Below the pieces are notes generated by a model that ran no database searches, was not told the DNA's origin, and worked only from the letters and a program-made list of their open reading frames with translations. This document shows positions 9,074-15,974 of a stretch of 46,113 nt of DNA, piece by piece; the stretch's first letter is position 1, and every line of letters begins with the position of its first letter. Both the position numbers and the translations under genes were made by a program. This DNA is from a virus. The stretch covers positions 1 through 46,113 of IMG/VR virus record IMGVR_UViG_3300011247_000029. One strand, given 5' to 3'.

Positions 9074-9252
9074 TTCTTAAGGTTTTCCAAAACGGCTTGA
9101 TGCTGGTTTTCGATAAACTTAATTCGTTTTTCAAAGCCCGCTAACGTCGTGTCGATTTTTTTGATTGCCTTGGCAACCTCAATGGGCATCGTTGCCGCTT
9201 CATCTAGCTGGGCCTTCATGGCCTTAAAGTCATTCAACTGTGCAATGTTCAT
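9070..9252 (-). CDS. Small coiled-coil protein between terL and portal
   Basis: 60 residues, entirely helical and heptad-like (AMKAQLDEAATMPIEVAKAI, then EKRIKFIENQHQAVLENL). It overlaps both terL and portal by 4 bases (ATGA), so the three are translated together. No family is recognised. A packaging or portal-assembly helper is possible by position. Confidence 0.75.
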   Translation of the reverse strand: MNIAQLNDFKAMKAQLDEAATMPIEVAKAIKKIDTTLAGFEKRIKFIENQHQAVLENLKK

Positions 9253-10694
9253 ACGATCCCCAATGACGGATATTTAATTTTCGAGTCATACTTGGCCCAC
9301 TTGTTTTGACCGGCTTGGGCAAATCGCAACATCATCATTGCGTAGCGAGAAGCGGACATAAGATCGTCACGCACCTTCACCACCTTGCCGTCCTTGCGGT
9401 GATACAAGCGGAACTCTTCAAACCATTCGTGTAAGTGTCGGGCGACTTTCCAACGGCCCGTTTGCATTCGATCCAACATGTCCATAATTCCGGGTTCAAC
9501 CCACGAACCTTTTTCATCGGAATACTTGGCGCGTTCAAACGTCATGTTCACGCCCTGAATGCGGTACAACTCAGCCAACGTGTCACCACTGCCCTTGTCG
9601 TGTTGCGAACCATCGTGTGGCCATGCAACAGGTATCCAATCGCCGCGAGACTTCACAGCCGCCGCATGAACAATTGGTGTGGCTTCACTCTGTCGGTAAC
9701 AGTCATAGATATGCACAACATCGCTTTCACGATCCCATGCGATCCACACACACGCGGTCGGATGATCCCAACCAAAGTCGATGCCAGCGATACGCGGCCA
9801 ATGGGAGGGGATGTCTATTTGGTCTTCGGAAATTAATTCTTCGGTAATCGGAAACACACGGCCTGAACCCAACATAGGCGTACCCTTGGTTCGGGCTTCC
9901 TGTTCATGCGGTGGGTATGAAGCAATGATTCGTTTTTTGTCTGCTTCCGAAAAATGATCAACGTCGGCAATCGTCATGATTGTGACTGAACGATCTTTTT
10001 GGCCTTCGTCGCCATCAGTCGGCGTAAGGAAACGGGCCACTACATTCGACATTCCCTTTAACGGAGTGAACGTCACGATGACCGGCCCCATCGTTGTGTT
10101 GGTTCGTGTTATCCCTTCAAGGTAAACATCTATGTTCGGTTCTTCATCAAACCAAACGCCCCCAAGGTCGGCGGACTGCCAGCGGTCACGCCCTTTTCCG
10201 TAAGTCTTAAAGTACACATACGACTTCCCGCCAGTAACATGTTCGATAACGGCGTAATCGAGTAAATCCGGCACACCACGGGCGGTCTTGCTTTCGAGGA
10301 TAAGATGCTTCGGTACTGAGCCTGTACCCGGTTCCTGTCGTGTACCAAGTAATAATTTTTGCGGAGTGTCTCGCGTTGACTGTCCATCTTCACCCGCTAC
10401 CCACCATGTTGTTGGGCCATTCAATCGACGGCCTTTCCAATCGTCAGGATAAAGGCCCGTTAAGTGATAGCCGACTTCAAACGATCCGGCCAAACTCTTG
10501 CCCAACCGATTGCCCGCCATGAATAACCGTTCACGATCAGTCAGACCTTTTGCAAAAAAATCTTTCTGTTTTTCGTATGGCTCGAAAAAACCAATCTGAT
10601 TAACCTTGATGTCTTCGAGCGCCCGGTGATACTGCTCAAGCAATTCCTTCGGGACATCATCAATTTTCAAATCATCCATGATCTCAAGACTCAT
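9249..10694 (-). CDS. terL: Terminase large subunit
   Basis: 481 residues. The ATPase part shows Walker A GNRLGKS (residues 61-67) and Walker B GGVWFDEEP (about 178-186). The nuclease part opens with IAGIDFGWDHPTACVWIAW (about 302-320), where the Asp is a metal ligand, and ends with RDDLMSASRYAMMML near 440-455. It packages DNA into the prohead at the portal and cuts the concatemer. Headful or cos cutting cannot be decided; neat joining of the window ends without a repeat slightly favours headful. It overlaps the upstream nuclease-like gene by 11 bases. Confidence 0.93.
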   Translation of the reverse strand: MSLEIMDDLKIDDVPKELLEQYHRALEDIKVNQIGFFEPYEKQKDFFAKGLTDRERLFMAGNRLGKSLAGSFEVGYHLTGLYPDDWKGRRLNGPTTWWVAGEDGQSTRDTPQKLLLGTRQEPGTGSVPKHLILESKTARGVPDLLDYAVIEHVTGGKSYVYFKTYGKGRDRWQSADLGGVWFDEEPNIDVYLEGITRTNTTMGPVIVTFTPLKGMSNVVARFLTPTDGDEGQKDRSVTIMTIADVDHFSEADKKRIIASYPPHEQEARTKGTPMLGSGRVFPITEELISEDQIDIPSHWPRIAGIDFGWDHPTACVWIAWDRESDVVHIYDCYRQSEATPIVHAAAVKSRGDWIPVAWPHDGSQHDKGSGDTLAELYRIQGVNMTFERAKYSDEKGSWVEPGIMDMLDRMQTGRWKVARHLHEWFEEFRLYHRKDGKVVKVRDDLMSASRYAMMMLRFAQAGQNKWAKYDSKIKYPSLGIV

Positions 10695-11142
10695 TGTTGA
10701 CCATCCACATAAACTTTCTCATCGGAAATACAATGCAAGGTTCCTTCGCTTTGGGATCGTCCGGCCTGTCACTTCTCCCCCAATGCTCCACCTCGAACGC
10801 GGGGAACTTCCCGTCTTTGTTCTGTGGTCGCGTCAAGTCAATCCACGCTGTTTCACCATCACTAAAACTCACCACCAAAATAAACGGCACCTTGCGCTGC
10901 TTGGCCAAGGCAATGCCCGCATCGTATTTGGCCTTCGATAAAAGATACGTCGGCCACTGGTTATGCTTACAGGTGCGCGTCTTCACCTCGATATATGCAA
11001 ACAACTTGTTATCGCGGGTTGCCGCAAAATCAATGCACCGCTCTTTGGGCAACTTGTGCAATGTTGCCCGCCAGCACAGTTCCAAATAAAACTTAACGCG
11101 ATCCTCGCGGCTCAAGTCTTCGTCCGTTTCATACAGGGGCAT
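10684..11142 (-). CDS. PD-(D/E)XK nuclease-like protein next to terL
   Basis: 152 residues from the ATG at 11142, which follows AAAGGA. Residues 36-55 read CIDFAATRDNKLFAYIEVKT, the D..(E)VK core of PD-(D/E)XK nucleases (Asp38, Glu52, Lys54), and a helix with Lys70 follows. The rest has a strand LVVSFSDGETAWIDL and a basic tail. Comparable nuclease-like genes are often placed beside terL in tailed phages. A role in packaging, recombination or host DNA attack is inferred, not shown. A terminator U-tract ends about 20 bases before its start. Confidence 0.65.
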   Translation of the reverse strand: MPLYETDEDLSREDRVKFYLELCWRATLHKLPKERCIDFAATRDNKLFAYIEVKTRTCKHNQWPTYLLSKAKYDAGIALAKQRKVPFILVVSFSDGETAWIDLTRPQNKDGKFPAFEVEHWGRSDRPDDPKAKEPCIVFPMRKFMWMVNNES

Positions 11143-11161
11143 GGCCAAATCCTTTTGGCAT

Positions 11162-11184
11162 AAAAAAACCCGCACAAGGGCGGG
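11162..11184 (-). terminator. Intrinsic terminator just before the nuclease-like gene
   Basis: On the minus strand CCCGC and GCGGG pair around a short loop and are followed by seven T. The T-run reads into ATGCC and then the ribosome site of the gene at 11142. Without antitermination this would block transcription entering the terL-portal-capsid run. Confidence 0.75.
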
Positions 11185-11272
11185 TAGATGATGTTTGGGG
11201 AGCTGCCAGCGTGAGCCGCGTTATACACGCACTTAAAGGGCGGGGAGGACAGCCCCCCAAAACGAGGGCAAT

Positions 11273-11294
11273 AAAAAACCCGCACAGGGCGGGC
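11273..11294 (-). terminator. Intrinsic terminator after the phosphoesterase gene
   Basis: On the minus strand the stem CCCGC/GCGGG with loop CCTGT is followed by six T. It lies about 25 bases after the stop of the phosphoesterase gene. The 88 bases between this and the next terminator contain a second G/C-rich inverted repeat (GGGG...CCCC) and no gene. Confidence 0.75.
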
Positions 11295-11318
11295 TTGTTA
11301 TGAACTTTTAAAAATGGA

Positions 11319-11873
11319 TCAGGCTAATGCAAAATCTTTCGGGAATAGATCAGCCATCTTCGGTGTCTCGCGGCTTTTAAACATAGCCCGCACACTCTCC
11401 AACGGAATCGGCGCAAAACCATGAACGTCCATGTTCAGGTTTAAATACCGATCATCTTTGATATTGTCTTCTTCAAAATGAATATGCCCGTGCAGGTTCT
11501 TACCCCAGCGATATTCCAAACAGTCAGGGTGAATCGGGACATGAGTTAAGACAAACTCCTTGTAACGCATCACCCCCTCGATTTTGTTAAACCCCACATC
11601 GACATAAGACTGAATGGGGAAGTTATCGTGGTTGCCCTTGATTAAATGCTTGTGGCCATTACACCGGGCAATGTTTCCTAATGCCTTCTGACTAAACGCG
11701 ACATCGCCTAAGTGATAAACCGTGTCGTTAGGATTAACTACCGTGTTCCATGCCTGAACAAGAATGTCATCGTGTTGTTCAATGGTTTTGATTTCACCAC
11801 GCAAAGGCGAGAACGTGAGAATGTTCTTGTGTCCGAAATGGGTATCACTGACAAAAAATACGTTGTGGGTCAT
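11319..11873 (-). CDS. Calcineurin-like metallophosphoesterase
   Basis: 184 residues with the complete set of family motifs: SDTHFGH (residues 9-15), HLGDVAF (about 54-60), GNHDN (about 79-83), THVPIH (about 110-115) and HGHIH (about 129-133). These His/Asp/Asn residues bind two metal ions for phosphoester hydrolysis. Its likely acts on nucleotide or nucleic-acid phosphates in the cytoplasm; the true substrate cannot be read. It ends the small-gene operon and is followed by a terminator. Its start is overlapped by the preceding small gene. Confidence 0.9.
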   Translation of the reverse strand: MTHNVFFVSDTHFGHKNILTFSPLRGEIKTIEQHDDILVQAWNTVVNPNDTVYHLGDVAFSQKALGNIARCNGHKHLIKGNHDNFPIQSYVDVGFNKIEGVMRYKEFVLTHVPIHPDCLEYRWGKNLHGHIHFEEDNIKDDRYLNLNMDVHGFAPIPLESVRAMFKSRETPKMADLFPKDFALA

Positions 11874-12030
11874 CCTTGGCCCTTAGCTCCTGTTGTGCAG
11901 CATCACGTCTGCGGTGGTCTGAAAATTTCTCGCCTTCCTTGCGTTCAGTCACATACCCGTTCACCTTCCAGAATTTGCACATCTTGCAACCGGCGCGGGT
12001 ATTACGTGGTTTGTGTCTCTTGTGGTTCAT
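11845..12030 (-). CDS. Small basic CxxC protein
   Basis: 61 residues from the ATG at 12030, preceded by GAGAAGG. The N-terminus is strongly basic (MNHKRHKPRNTR), followed by CKMCKFW, a single CxxC knuckle. It overlaps the phosphoesterase start by 29 bases. It could bind zinc or nucleic acid as a dimer; no family is recognised. Confidence 0.6.
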   Translation of the reverse strand: MNHKRHKPRNTRAGCKMCKFWKVNGYVTERKEGEKFSDHRRRDAAQQELRAKDDPQRIFCQ

Positions 12031-12166
12031 ACGGTGCCTTCTCGGGCCTGCTGTTGCAAATCTCGCAATCAGGGTTTGTGCATGGTGATTCCCACCATTC
12101 ATAAGTTTCCTTATGATAATGCGCGTCCCACTCGGGACTGTAGATATATTCGTCTAAAAAACTCAC
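12002..12166 (-). CDS. Small cysteine-containing protein with GTG start
   Basis: 54 residues. Opens MSFLDEYIYSPEWDAHYHKE and has CTNPDCEIC, a zinc-knuckle-like cluster. The GTG start shares bases with the TGA of the upstream gene (GTGA) and is preceded by GGAGAGG. It overlaps the next small gene by 29 bases. The fit to the packed operon supports it as real; its function is unknown. Confidence 0.55.
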   Translation of the reverse strand: MSFLDEYIYSPEWDAHYHKETYEWWESPCTNPDCEICNSRPEKAPYEPQETQTT

Positions 12167-12351
12167 TTACCCGCCCACCTCTCCCGTATGCGCTCAAGTG
12201 TTTTGATGTCACTAATAGCATGGGCGGTTTCATTATCATTCAAATAACGAAAAGCCATTGCCTCGCGTAAAATCCTAGTGGCGTTCGTCAGGCTTTCTGA
12301 AAACCCAGCCGGTTCAGGAATGACAACATCATGACCACGATCAAAATTCAT
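12163..12351 (-). CDS. Small protein of 62 residues, unknown
   Basis: An acidic, helical protein (LTNATRILREAMAFRYL, then AISDIKTLERIRERW). It is coupled by 4-base overlaps to both neighbours. There is no Cys, no membrane segment and no recognised family. Confidence 0.65.
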   Translation of the reverse strand: MNFDRGHDVVIPEPAGFSESLTNATRILREAMAFRYLNDNETAHAISDIKTLERIRERWAGK

Positions 12352-12530
12352 TTGCCCGGAACAAAATTACTACACCGAACCAACAACGTGTTGCCGTCCG
12401 TCTCCAACACCGGGAGCATCTTGTAAAACTCAAGGTCACTACAATCGCGTGAGAGATGTTCGCAAGCGGTACACATCCCGCCCTTGGGCTGGAAATACAA
12501 CGTCACGCCTTCAATGGTTTGAACGTTCAT
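12348..12530 (-). CDS. Small Cys-rich protein of 60 residues
   Basis: Taken from the ATG at 12530, which overlaps the upstream TGA by 4 bases; ATGs at 12545 and 12563 are alternatives. It contains GGMCTACEHLSRDC and a further RCSNF, a CxxC...C...C arrangement likely to bind a metal. Its function is unknown. It resembles small zinc proteins common in phage early or packaging-region operons. Confidence 0.65.
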   Translation of the reverse strand: MNVQTIEGVTLYFQPKGGMCTACEHLSRDCSDLEFYKMLPVLETDGNTLLVRCSNFVPGK

Positions 12531-12712
12531 TCTTTTGGTATCCATACCGCATACAGGCCGCACACGTCACACTTGATTTGCCGGTGCGTGGCGAACTTCT
12601 TCTTGGCCCATTCCTGCCAACTGAAATAATCAGACGGGCAAGGCGTGTGATTCGGGGAACAGTCTTTTGTATCGGTCTTGCGCTTCGGCTCGTCTTGTTT
12701 GTAGTCGGTCAT
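12527..12712 (-). CDS. Small zinc-ribbon-like protein
   Basis: 61 residues. The first half is hydrophilic with Cys18 and Cys25, and the C-terminal part has KCDVCGLYAVWIP, a rubredoxin-like CxxCG knuckle. It overlaps the genes before and after by 4 bases. Its function is unknown. Confidence 0.65.
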   Translation of the reverse strand: MTDYKQDEPKRKTDTKDCSPNHTPCPSDYFSWQEWAKKKFATHRQIKCDVCGLYAVWIPKE

Positions 12713-12933
12713 CTTTGAGCAAGTACGATATTAGCTAATGCTCTAGCCAACATGTCCCTATAAAATTCGGCGTGTTCTTCATCTTCCGCATCAGCAACAC
12801 AAAAACTTTGCACCCCTACCTTTAAGTGTACTGTCCTTGCATCCGGTTCACCGCGAACACTTTCCGGCTTTGAAAACGTATAGTCCTTTTTTAATCGGCT
12901 CTCTAAATTGCTCACGTCACAGACCAACCGCAT
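12709..12933 (-). CDS. Small protein of 74 residues, unknown
   Basis: A beta-alpha protein with a basic first third (SRLKKDYTFSKPESV) and an acidic C-terminal helix (EDEEHAEFYRDMLARALANI). There is no metal cluster or membrane segment. It overlaps the zinc-ribbon gene upstream by 22 bases and the next gene by 4. Confidence 0.65.
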   Translation of the reverse strand: MRLVCDVSNLESRLKKDYTFSKPESVRGEPDARTVHLKVGVQSFCVADAEDEEHAEFYRDMLARALANIVLAQR

Positions 12934-13181
12934 GACTCACACTTAACCACATCAATGAGCTTGCCGGGGCCACCGGGGGATATCGTCTGCCCTGCGGAAT
13001 GAACGTCCATACCGGGGAAGTCAGGCATACCCGCCGTATACGTCTGAGCCATCGCCTTACCATCAGCCATCCGACCACCACACTTGCGACACTTCACCTG
13101 TGCGTATTTTTTAATCTCACCCGTGGCCGCATTTCGAACCCGCGTCACTTCCGGGGGGATTTTGGCTCTGGTCTGTTTCAC
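12912..13181 (-). CDS. Zinc-ribbon protein
   Basis: 89 residues with two knuckles, CRKCGG (residues 31-36) and CESCGW (near the C-terminus), about 50 residues apart. The linker is rich in Gly/Pro/Met. Four cysteines in this arrangement suggest one structural zinc. It may bind DNA or act as a protein adaptor. It overlaps both neighbours. Confidence 0.7.
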   Translation of the reverse strand: MKQTRAKIPPEVTRVRNAATGEIKKYAQVKCRKCGGRMADGKAMAQTYTAGMPDFPGMDVHSAGQTISPGGPGKLIDVVKCESCGWSVT

Positions 13182-13384
13182 TCGTCAGCCTTCTCATAAA
13201 CGACATCACACTTGCCACATATTGACGCCTTCATCGACTCCTCGGTATCACCGGCAAATATGAAAAACTCCTTATCGGGAATACCGGGAAATGAAAACTT
13301 CATCGGATTGCCAGCCTGTAGGCGCTTAATATTCTCAGCCGATAAACCGAAAATAACCAAATCACCAGACGATGCCTTAATCAA
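13178..13384 (-). CDS. Small protein of 68 residues with CxxC
   Basis: Opens MIKASSGDLVIFGLSAENIK, a short fold seen in other small phage proteins that begin with a strand and an 'LS.EN..RL..G.P' helix. It ends with SICGKCDVVYEKADE, a single CxxC. It is coupled by 4-base overlaps. Its function is unknown. Confidence 0.68.
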   Translation of the reverse strand: MIKASSGDLVIFGLSAENIKRLQAGNPMKFSFPGIPDKEFFIFAGDTEESMKASICGKCDVVYEKADE

Positions 13385-13896
13385 TGCTTCGTCACTTTAG
13401 GGCCGTACTTCTCCTTGGCCTCAAGCAACGACTCAATCATTTCGTCAACCGCTTTCCAATCCAAGCCAAAAGACATCGTAGGCTGCGTGTAACGAAGAAC
13501 CACTTCTTGATCCTTATCAATACCAATCGTCATGCGACAGTTTTTAGCACCATTAATCGCCGACGAAATGTCGCACATCTCACTCGCAACCTTCATCGCA
13601 ATGTCCGGGGGCAATTCACAATCACACTTCAAAATAACCCGATCATTGTGACGACCCATCTCAACCGTATGAATGGAATCATTCAACTTGCTAAGGGCCA
13701 AATCCGCTAAAGAAGCATCATCGCCAAACGTCTCTTTAATCAACCGCTGGACTGCCTTGTGTTCGTCCGACGACTTCAACCGCTCAATCACGTCATCGGA
13801 ACTTTCCTTGTCGGAGCTATTCATTTCCGCCTCAAGCAAACGACCATAAGCCGCAATCACCGGGGAACCCTTCAAACTCGCAATTTTATCTTTCAT
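13381..13896 (-). CDS. Phage protein of 171 residues, unknown
   Basis: Start taken at 13896, right after the ribosome site GGGAGGGAG. The N-terminal half is acidic and helical. The C-terminal half alternates strands and helices (RVILKCDCELPPDIAMKVA, then EVVLRYTQPTMSFGLDWKAV). It is the first gene of the tightly packed small-gene operon. An operator-like site (13908-13922) sits between its ribosome site and the upstream gene, so it may be repressed in the lysogen. Confidence 0.72.
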   Translation of the reverse strand: MKDKIASLKGSPVIAAYGRLLEAEMNSSDKESSDDVIERLKSSDEHKAVQRLIKETFGDDASLADLALSKLNDSIHTVEMGRHNDRVILKCDCELPPDIAMKVASEMCDISSAINGAKNCRMTIGIDKDQEVVLRYTQPTMSFGLDWKAVDEMIESLLEAKEKYGPKVTKH

Positions 13897-13907
13897 GTCT
13901 CCCTCCC

Positions 13908-13922
13908 TGTACAACCAGTACA
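13908..13922. promoter_or_regulatory. Operator-like site TGTAC-N5-GTACA
   Basis: The sequence TGTACAACCAGTACA matches the dyad half-sites found in the two divergent early promoters. It lies 12 bases upstream of the start at 13896 and overlaps the leader. If bound, the repressor could block entry into the small-gene/packaging operon, comparable to a stoperator. Confidence 0.55.
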
Positions 13923-13939
13923 CTACTACCAAAGGAGGA

Positions 13940-14107
13940 TCATGGCAACAGTCTTTTCATCTCAATAACCAACCGCAAATAAGCCAATACCATACCGGGG
14001 CAACTGTGCTTCCACTGACAAACCGTGTTCGTGTGGACATCCGCTATCTTGGCTAATTCAACCTGTTTGAGACCAGATTTCTCCAATAATTGCTCAAAAT
14101 CACTCAT
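13940..14107 (-). CDS. Small HTH protein (Cro-like, 55 residues)
   Basis: Opens MSDFEQLLEKSGLKQVELAK and continues IADVHTNTVCQWKH, a classic helix-turn-helix in which 'KQVELAK' leads into the turn and 'HTNTVCQWK' is the recognition helix. A short C-terminal helix ends MKRLLP. No strong ribosome site is seen. A perfect inverted repeat (14132-14148) lies 25 bases upstream and is a candidate autoregulatory operator. It lies between terS and the small-gene operon, so it may regulate late genes. Confidence 0.65.
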   Translation of the reverse strand: MSDFEQLLEKSGLKQVELAKIADVHTNTVCQWKHSCPGMVLAYLRLVIEMKRLLP

Positions 14108-14131
14108 TCAGGGGCTTGGCTCGGTGTGTTT

Positions 14132-14148
14132 ATCACTGTTTCAGTGAT
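14132..14148. promoter_or_regulatory. Inverted repeat upstream of the 55-residue HTH gene
   Basis: ATCACTG-TTT-CAGTGAT is a perfect dyad with 7-bp arms and a 3-bp spacer. It lies upstream of the small HTH gene and differs from the TGTAC operators. It is a candidate binding site for that HTH protein. Confidence 0.5.
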
Positions 14149-14261
14149 TTGCTATTTTGAGGATCAGTGTCGTGTGGGGACTACACATACAGACCACCCC
14201 CCCTGTTCTCGCGGGGTCGGCGGGGGTCTCGGGTCTGGAACCCGTGGCATTGTCTTTTTTA

Positions 14262-14756
14262 TCAGTCACTTACAGGGCTGTCGTGTGGAATTGCTGTCAA
14301 TTCATCCGCTTGATCAGGTTCAAGCACCCGCTCACGCTGTGCCAGTGCCTTGCGGATATCGTCAAGGATGGCGGTATATTGGGCCTTCGTGGTCAATGGC
14401 TTGTCGCTCTGTAGCTCACTGGTAGCGCGGAGTCCGGCCCTGTTGAGCATATCTTGCGCCGCAGATAGACGTACCGAGTCGCTATTGCTGTGTACGGCAA
14501 GGTAGCGAATGGTCTCTAAACCCACTGGGATCAAGCTGTTAAGTCGCTTGGTGGACTCTCTGACTATAGCTAACTGTATATGCTTGAGTTTCATCATCTC
14601 GCCTGACTTGGCCTGTGCTGCTCTCTCGCTGTATCCGGCATCCCTTGCGGCTTGCACCTGACTTCCCCCATTGGTGACTAGATGCACAACATAGGCGTCC
14701 TGCATGGGTGTTAAGCCGTGTTCATCCTTTGTTAAGTTAGCGCCTGCCTTGGGCAT
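14262..14756 (-). CDS. terS: Terminase small subunit
   Basis: 164 residues. Residues ~14-60 carry LTPMQDAYVVHLVTNGGSQV then AARDAGYSERAAQAKSGEMM, the typical N-terminal HTH of small terminases that recognises the packaging site. A helical central part follows (AVHSNSDSVRLSAAQDMLNR is a common TerS pattern) with an acidic tail. The ribosome site GAGAGGTG precedes the ATG. It is unusually far (3.5 kb) from terL, separated by small genes. DNA binding at pac/cos and regulation of TerL is the known family role. Confidence 0.85.
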   Translation of the reverse strand: MPKAGANLTKDEHGLTPMQDAYVVHLVTNGGSQVQAARDAGYSERAAQAKSGEMMKLKHIQLAIVRESTKRLNSLIPVGLETIRYLAVHSNSDSVRLSAAQDMLNRAGLRATSELQSDKPLTTKAQYTAILDDIRKALAQRERVLEPDQADELTAIPHDSPVSD

Positions 14757-14849
14757 TCTTTCACCTCTCTATAATGTCCCAGCGTATGGGGTAATTATTT
14801 AGCAATTAATTGTTGTTTCATCTTGAATTGTGTGATTAGATAGCCATAC

Positions 14850-14864
14850 TGTACATACAGTACA
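14850..14864. promoter_or_regulatory. Operator-like site between terS and the plus-strand block
   Basis: TGTACATACAGTACA is a match to TGTAC-N5-GTACA. It sits in the divergent intergenic region, 32 bases before the plus-strand gene at 14896 and 94 bases before the terS start. A possible -10 (TATTAA, 14865-14870) abuts it, so it could repress the plus-strand block in the lysogen. Confidence 0.55.
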
Positions 14865-14895
14865 TATTAATCATTTACCGCTTGAGGGTTTACCA

Positions 14896-15090
14896 ATGAA
14901 AAAGCTACTTATCAATGAGGCCGCAATGGTTCGGGTTGTTCACCCTGTTAAAACGCCAATCCGTAAAGGCCAGATCATCCCCGTAATTAATACAGGCCAC
15001 GGGTTAATGGTGTTTACTAACGCGGCGGGCTTACATGTTGAGCCTAGCGAAGTTGTCCCCGTCGATATGCCATTGCAGTGTGTAATCTAA
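14896..15090 (+). CDS. Small protein of 64 residues, unknown
   Basis: The first gene of the plus-strand block, with ribosome site TTGAGGG. Beta-rich with MVRVVHPVKTPIRKGQIIPV and a 'GHGLMVFTNAAG' turn, resembling a small SH3-like barrel. The function is unknown. Its stop overlaps the ATG of the next micro-gene (TAATG). Confidence 0.65.
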   Translation: MKKLLINEAAMVRVVHPVKTPIRKGQIIPVINTGHGLMVFTNAAGLHVEPSEVVPVDMPLQCVI

Positions 15091-15167
15091 TGCTTACCAC
15101 CATTTCACTCATTGCCCTCATGATCGCGTTTACATTCGCGGTCTTTGGGCCAGCATCGAAGGATTGA
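15090..15167 (+). CDS. Possible 25-residue membrane peptide
   Basis: Starts in a TAATG overlap and is almost entirely hydrophobic (SLIALMIAFTFAVFG) with a short polar tail ending SKD. It has no own ribosome site and would depend on coupling. It could be a true micro-protein or a chance frame. Confidence 0.3.
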   Translation: MLTTISLIALMIAFTFAVFGPASKD

Positions 15168-15172
15168 AGGCC

Positions 15173-15361
15173 ATGAAAAAGTCCAGCCCTACTTATGGTT
15201 ATGAATTCACCGCTACAAAAGGCCGTGATATCCAAACAGAGCGCAATTTTGCTAGTGAAATGAGCGCCATCAAGTCAGCCCGTGAATATATCGCGCTGGG
15301 CTGGTCTGTTGATTTAGTTATGCACACCAACACATCAATGATTGTTAAGACGTTTTATTAA
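15173..15361 (+). CDS. Small protein of 62 residues, unknown
   Basis: Start at 15173 after GAAGGATTGAAGG. It is basic at the N-terminus, then a mixed alpha-beta pattern (SAIKSAREYIALGWSVDLVM). There are no metal-binding or membrane motifs. Confidence 0.6.
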   Translation: MKKSSPTYGYEFTATKGRDIQTERNFASEMSAIKSAREYIALGWSVDLVMHTNTSMIVKTFY

Positions 15362-15370
15362 ATAACCAAT

Positions 15371-15384
15371 GCCCTTGCAGGGGC
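15371..15384 (+). promoter_or_regulatory. TTGCAG-loop hairpin before the DnaJ-domain gene
   Basis: GCCC-TTGCAG-GGGC forms a 4-bp stem with a TTGCAG loop. It ends 6 bases before ACCAAGGAGC, the ribosome site of the DnaJ-domain gene. The same loop and following sequence recur at 16940 and 17253. Confidence 0.5.
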
Positions 15385-15405
15385 TATCACCAAGGAGCAA
15401 AGACC

Positions 15406-15903
15406 ATGAATACCATGCACTATAAAGACGCCGCCAAAATACTTGGCATTAACGGCAACATCACACCCGAGATTGTAAAAGCCGCTTATCGTTCGGCATG
15501 TTCCAAGTACCACCCCGACCGCAACCCCGCAGGGCTTGAGATGATGCAAGCCGTAAACCTTGCCTATGCAACCCTCAAAGACTCAACCCAAACGATTGAA
15601 ATAGATGATTCGGTTATTAACTACGGCGAAGACCTAAACGCCGCGCTCTCTGCAATCATCAACTTGCAGGGGCTTGTCATTGAATTGTGCGGGGCTTGGG
15701 TTTGGGTATCCGGTGACACTAAAACCCATAAGGCCACATTGAAAGAGGCCGGATATAAATGGGCCAGCAAGAAACTAATGTGGTATTTCCGTCCGTCCGA
15801 CTTCCGGTCATTCTCACGCGGCAAAGCATCAATGGATGATATACGCGCCTCTTATGGTTCGCGTTCCGTTCGTGGTCAAGCTCAGCCACGTCTAGCCCGG
15901 TAG
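15406..15903 (+). CDS. DnaJ-domain protein
   Basis: 165 residues. Residues ~4-60 form a J domain with the diagnostic HPD (positions 36-38 in SKYHPDRNP) and the following 'AVNLAYATLKD' helix. J domains stimulate Hsp70 (DnaK) ATPase. The C-terminal part (about 80-150) has Trp-rich segments (WVWVSGDTKTHKATLKEAGYKW) that match no DnaJ substrate-binding domain I recognise. It could direct host DnaK to a phage target such as replication or assembly complexes. Ribosome site AAGGAG, preceded by a hairpin. Confidence 0.85.
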   Translation: MNTMHYKDAAKILGINGNITPEIVKAAYRSACSKYHPDRNPAGLEMMQAVNLAYATLKDSTQTIEIDDSVINYGEDLNAALSAIINLQGLVIELCGAWVWVSGDTKTHKATLKEAGYKWASKKLMWYFRPSDFRSFSRGKASMDDIRASYGSRSVRGQAQPRLAR

Positions 15904-15974
15904 TGGTGCAAGTATTGGGCATCCCTCGCGGGGTGTTCAATGCTGGCAATGCTGCCAACCAAGGAGATAAGACA

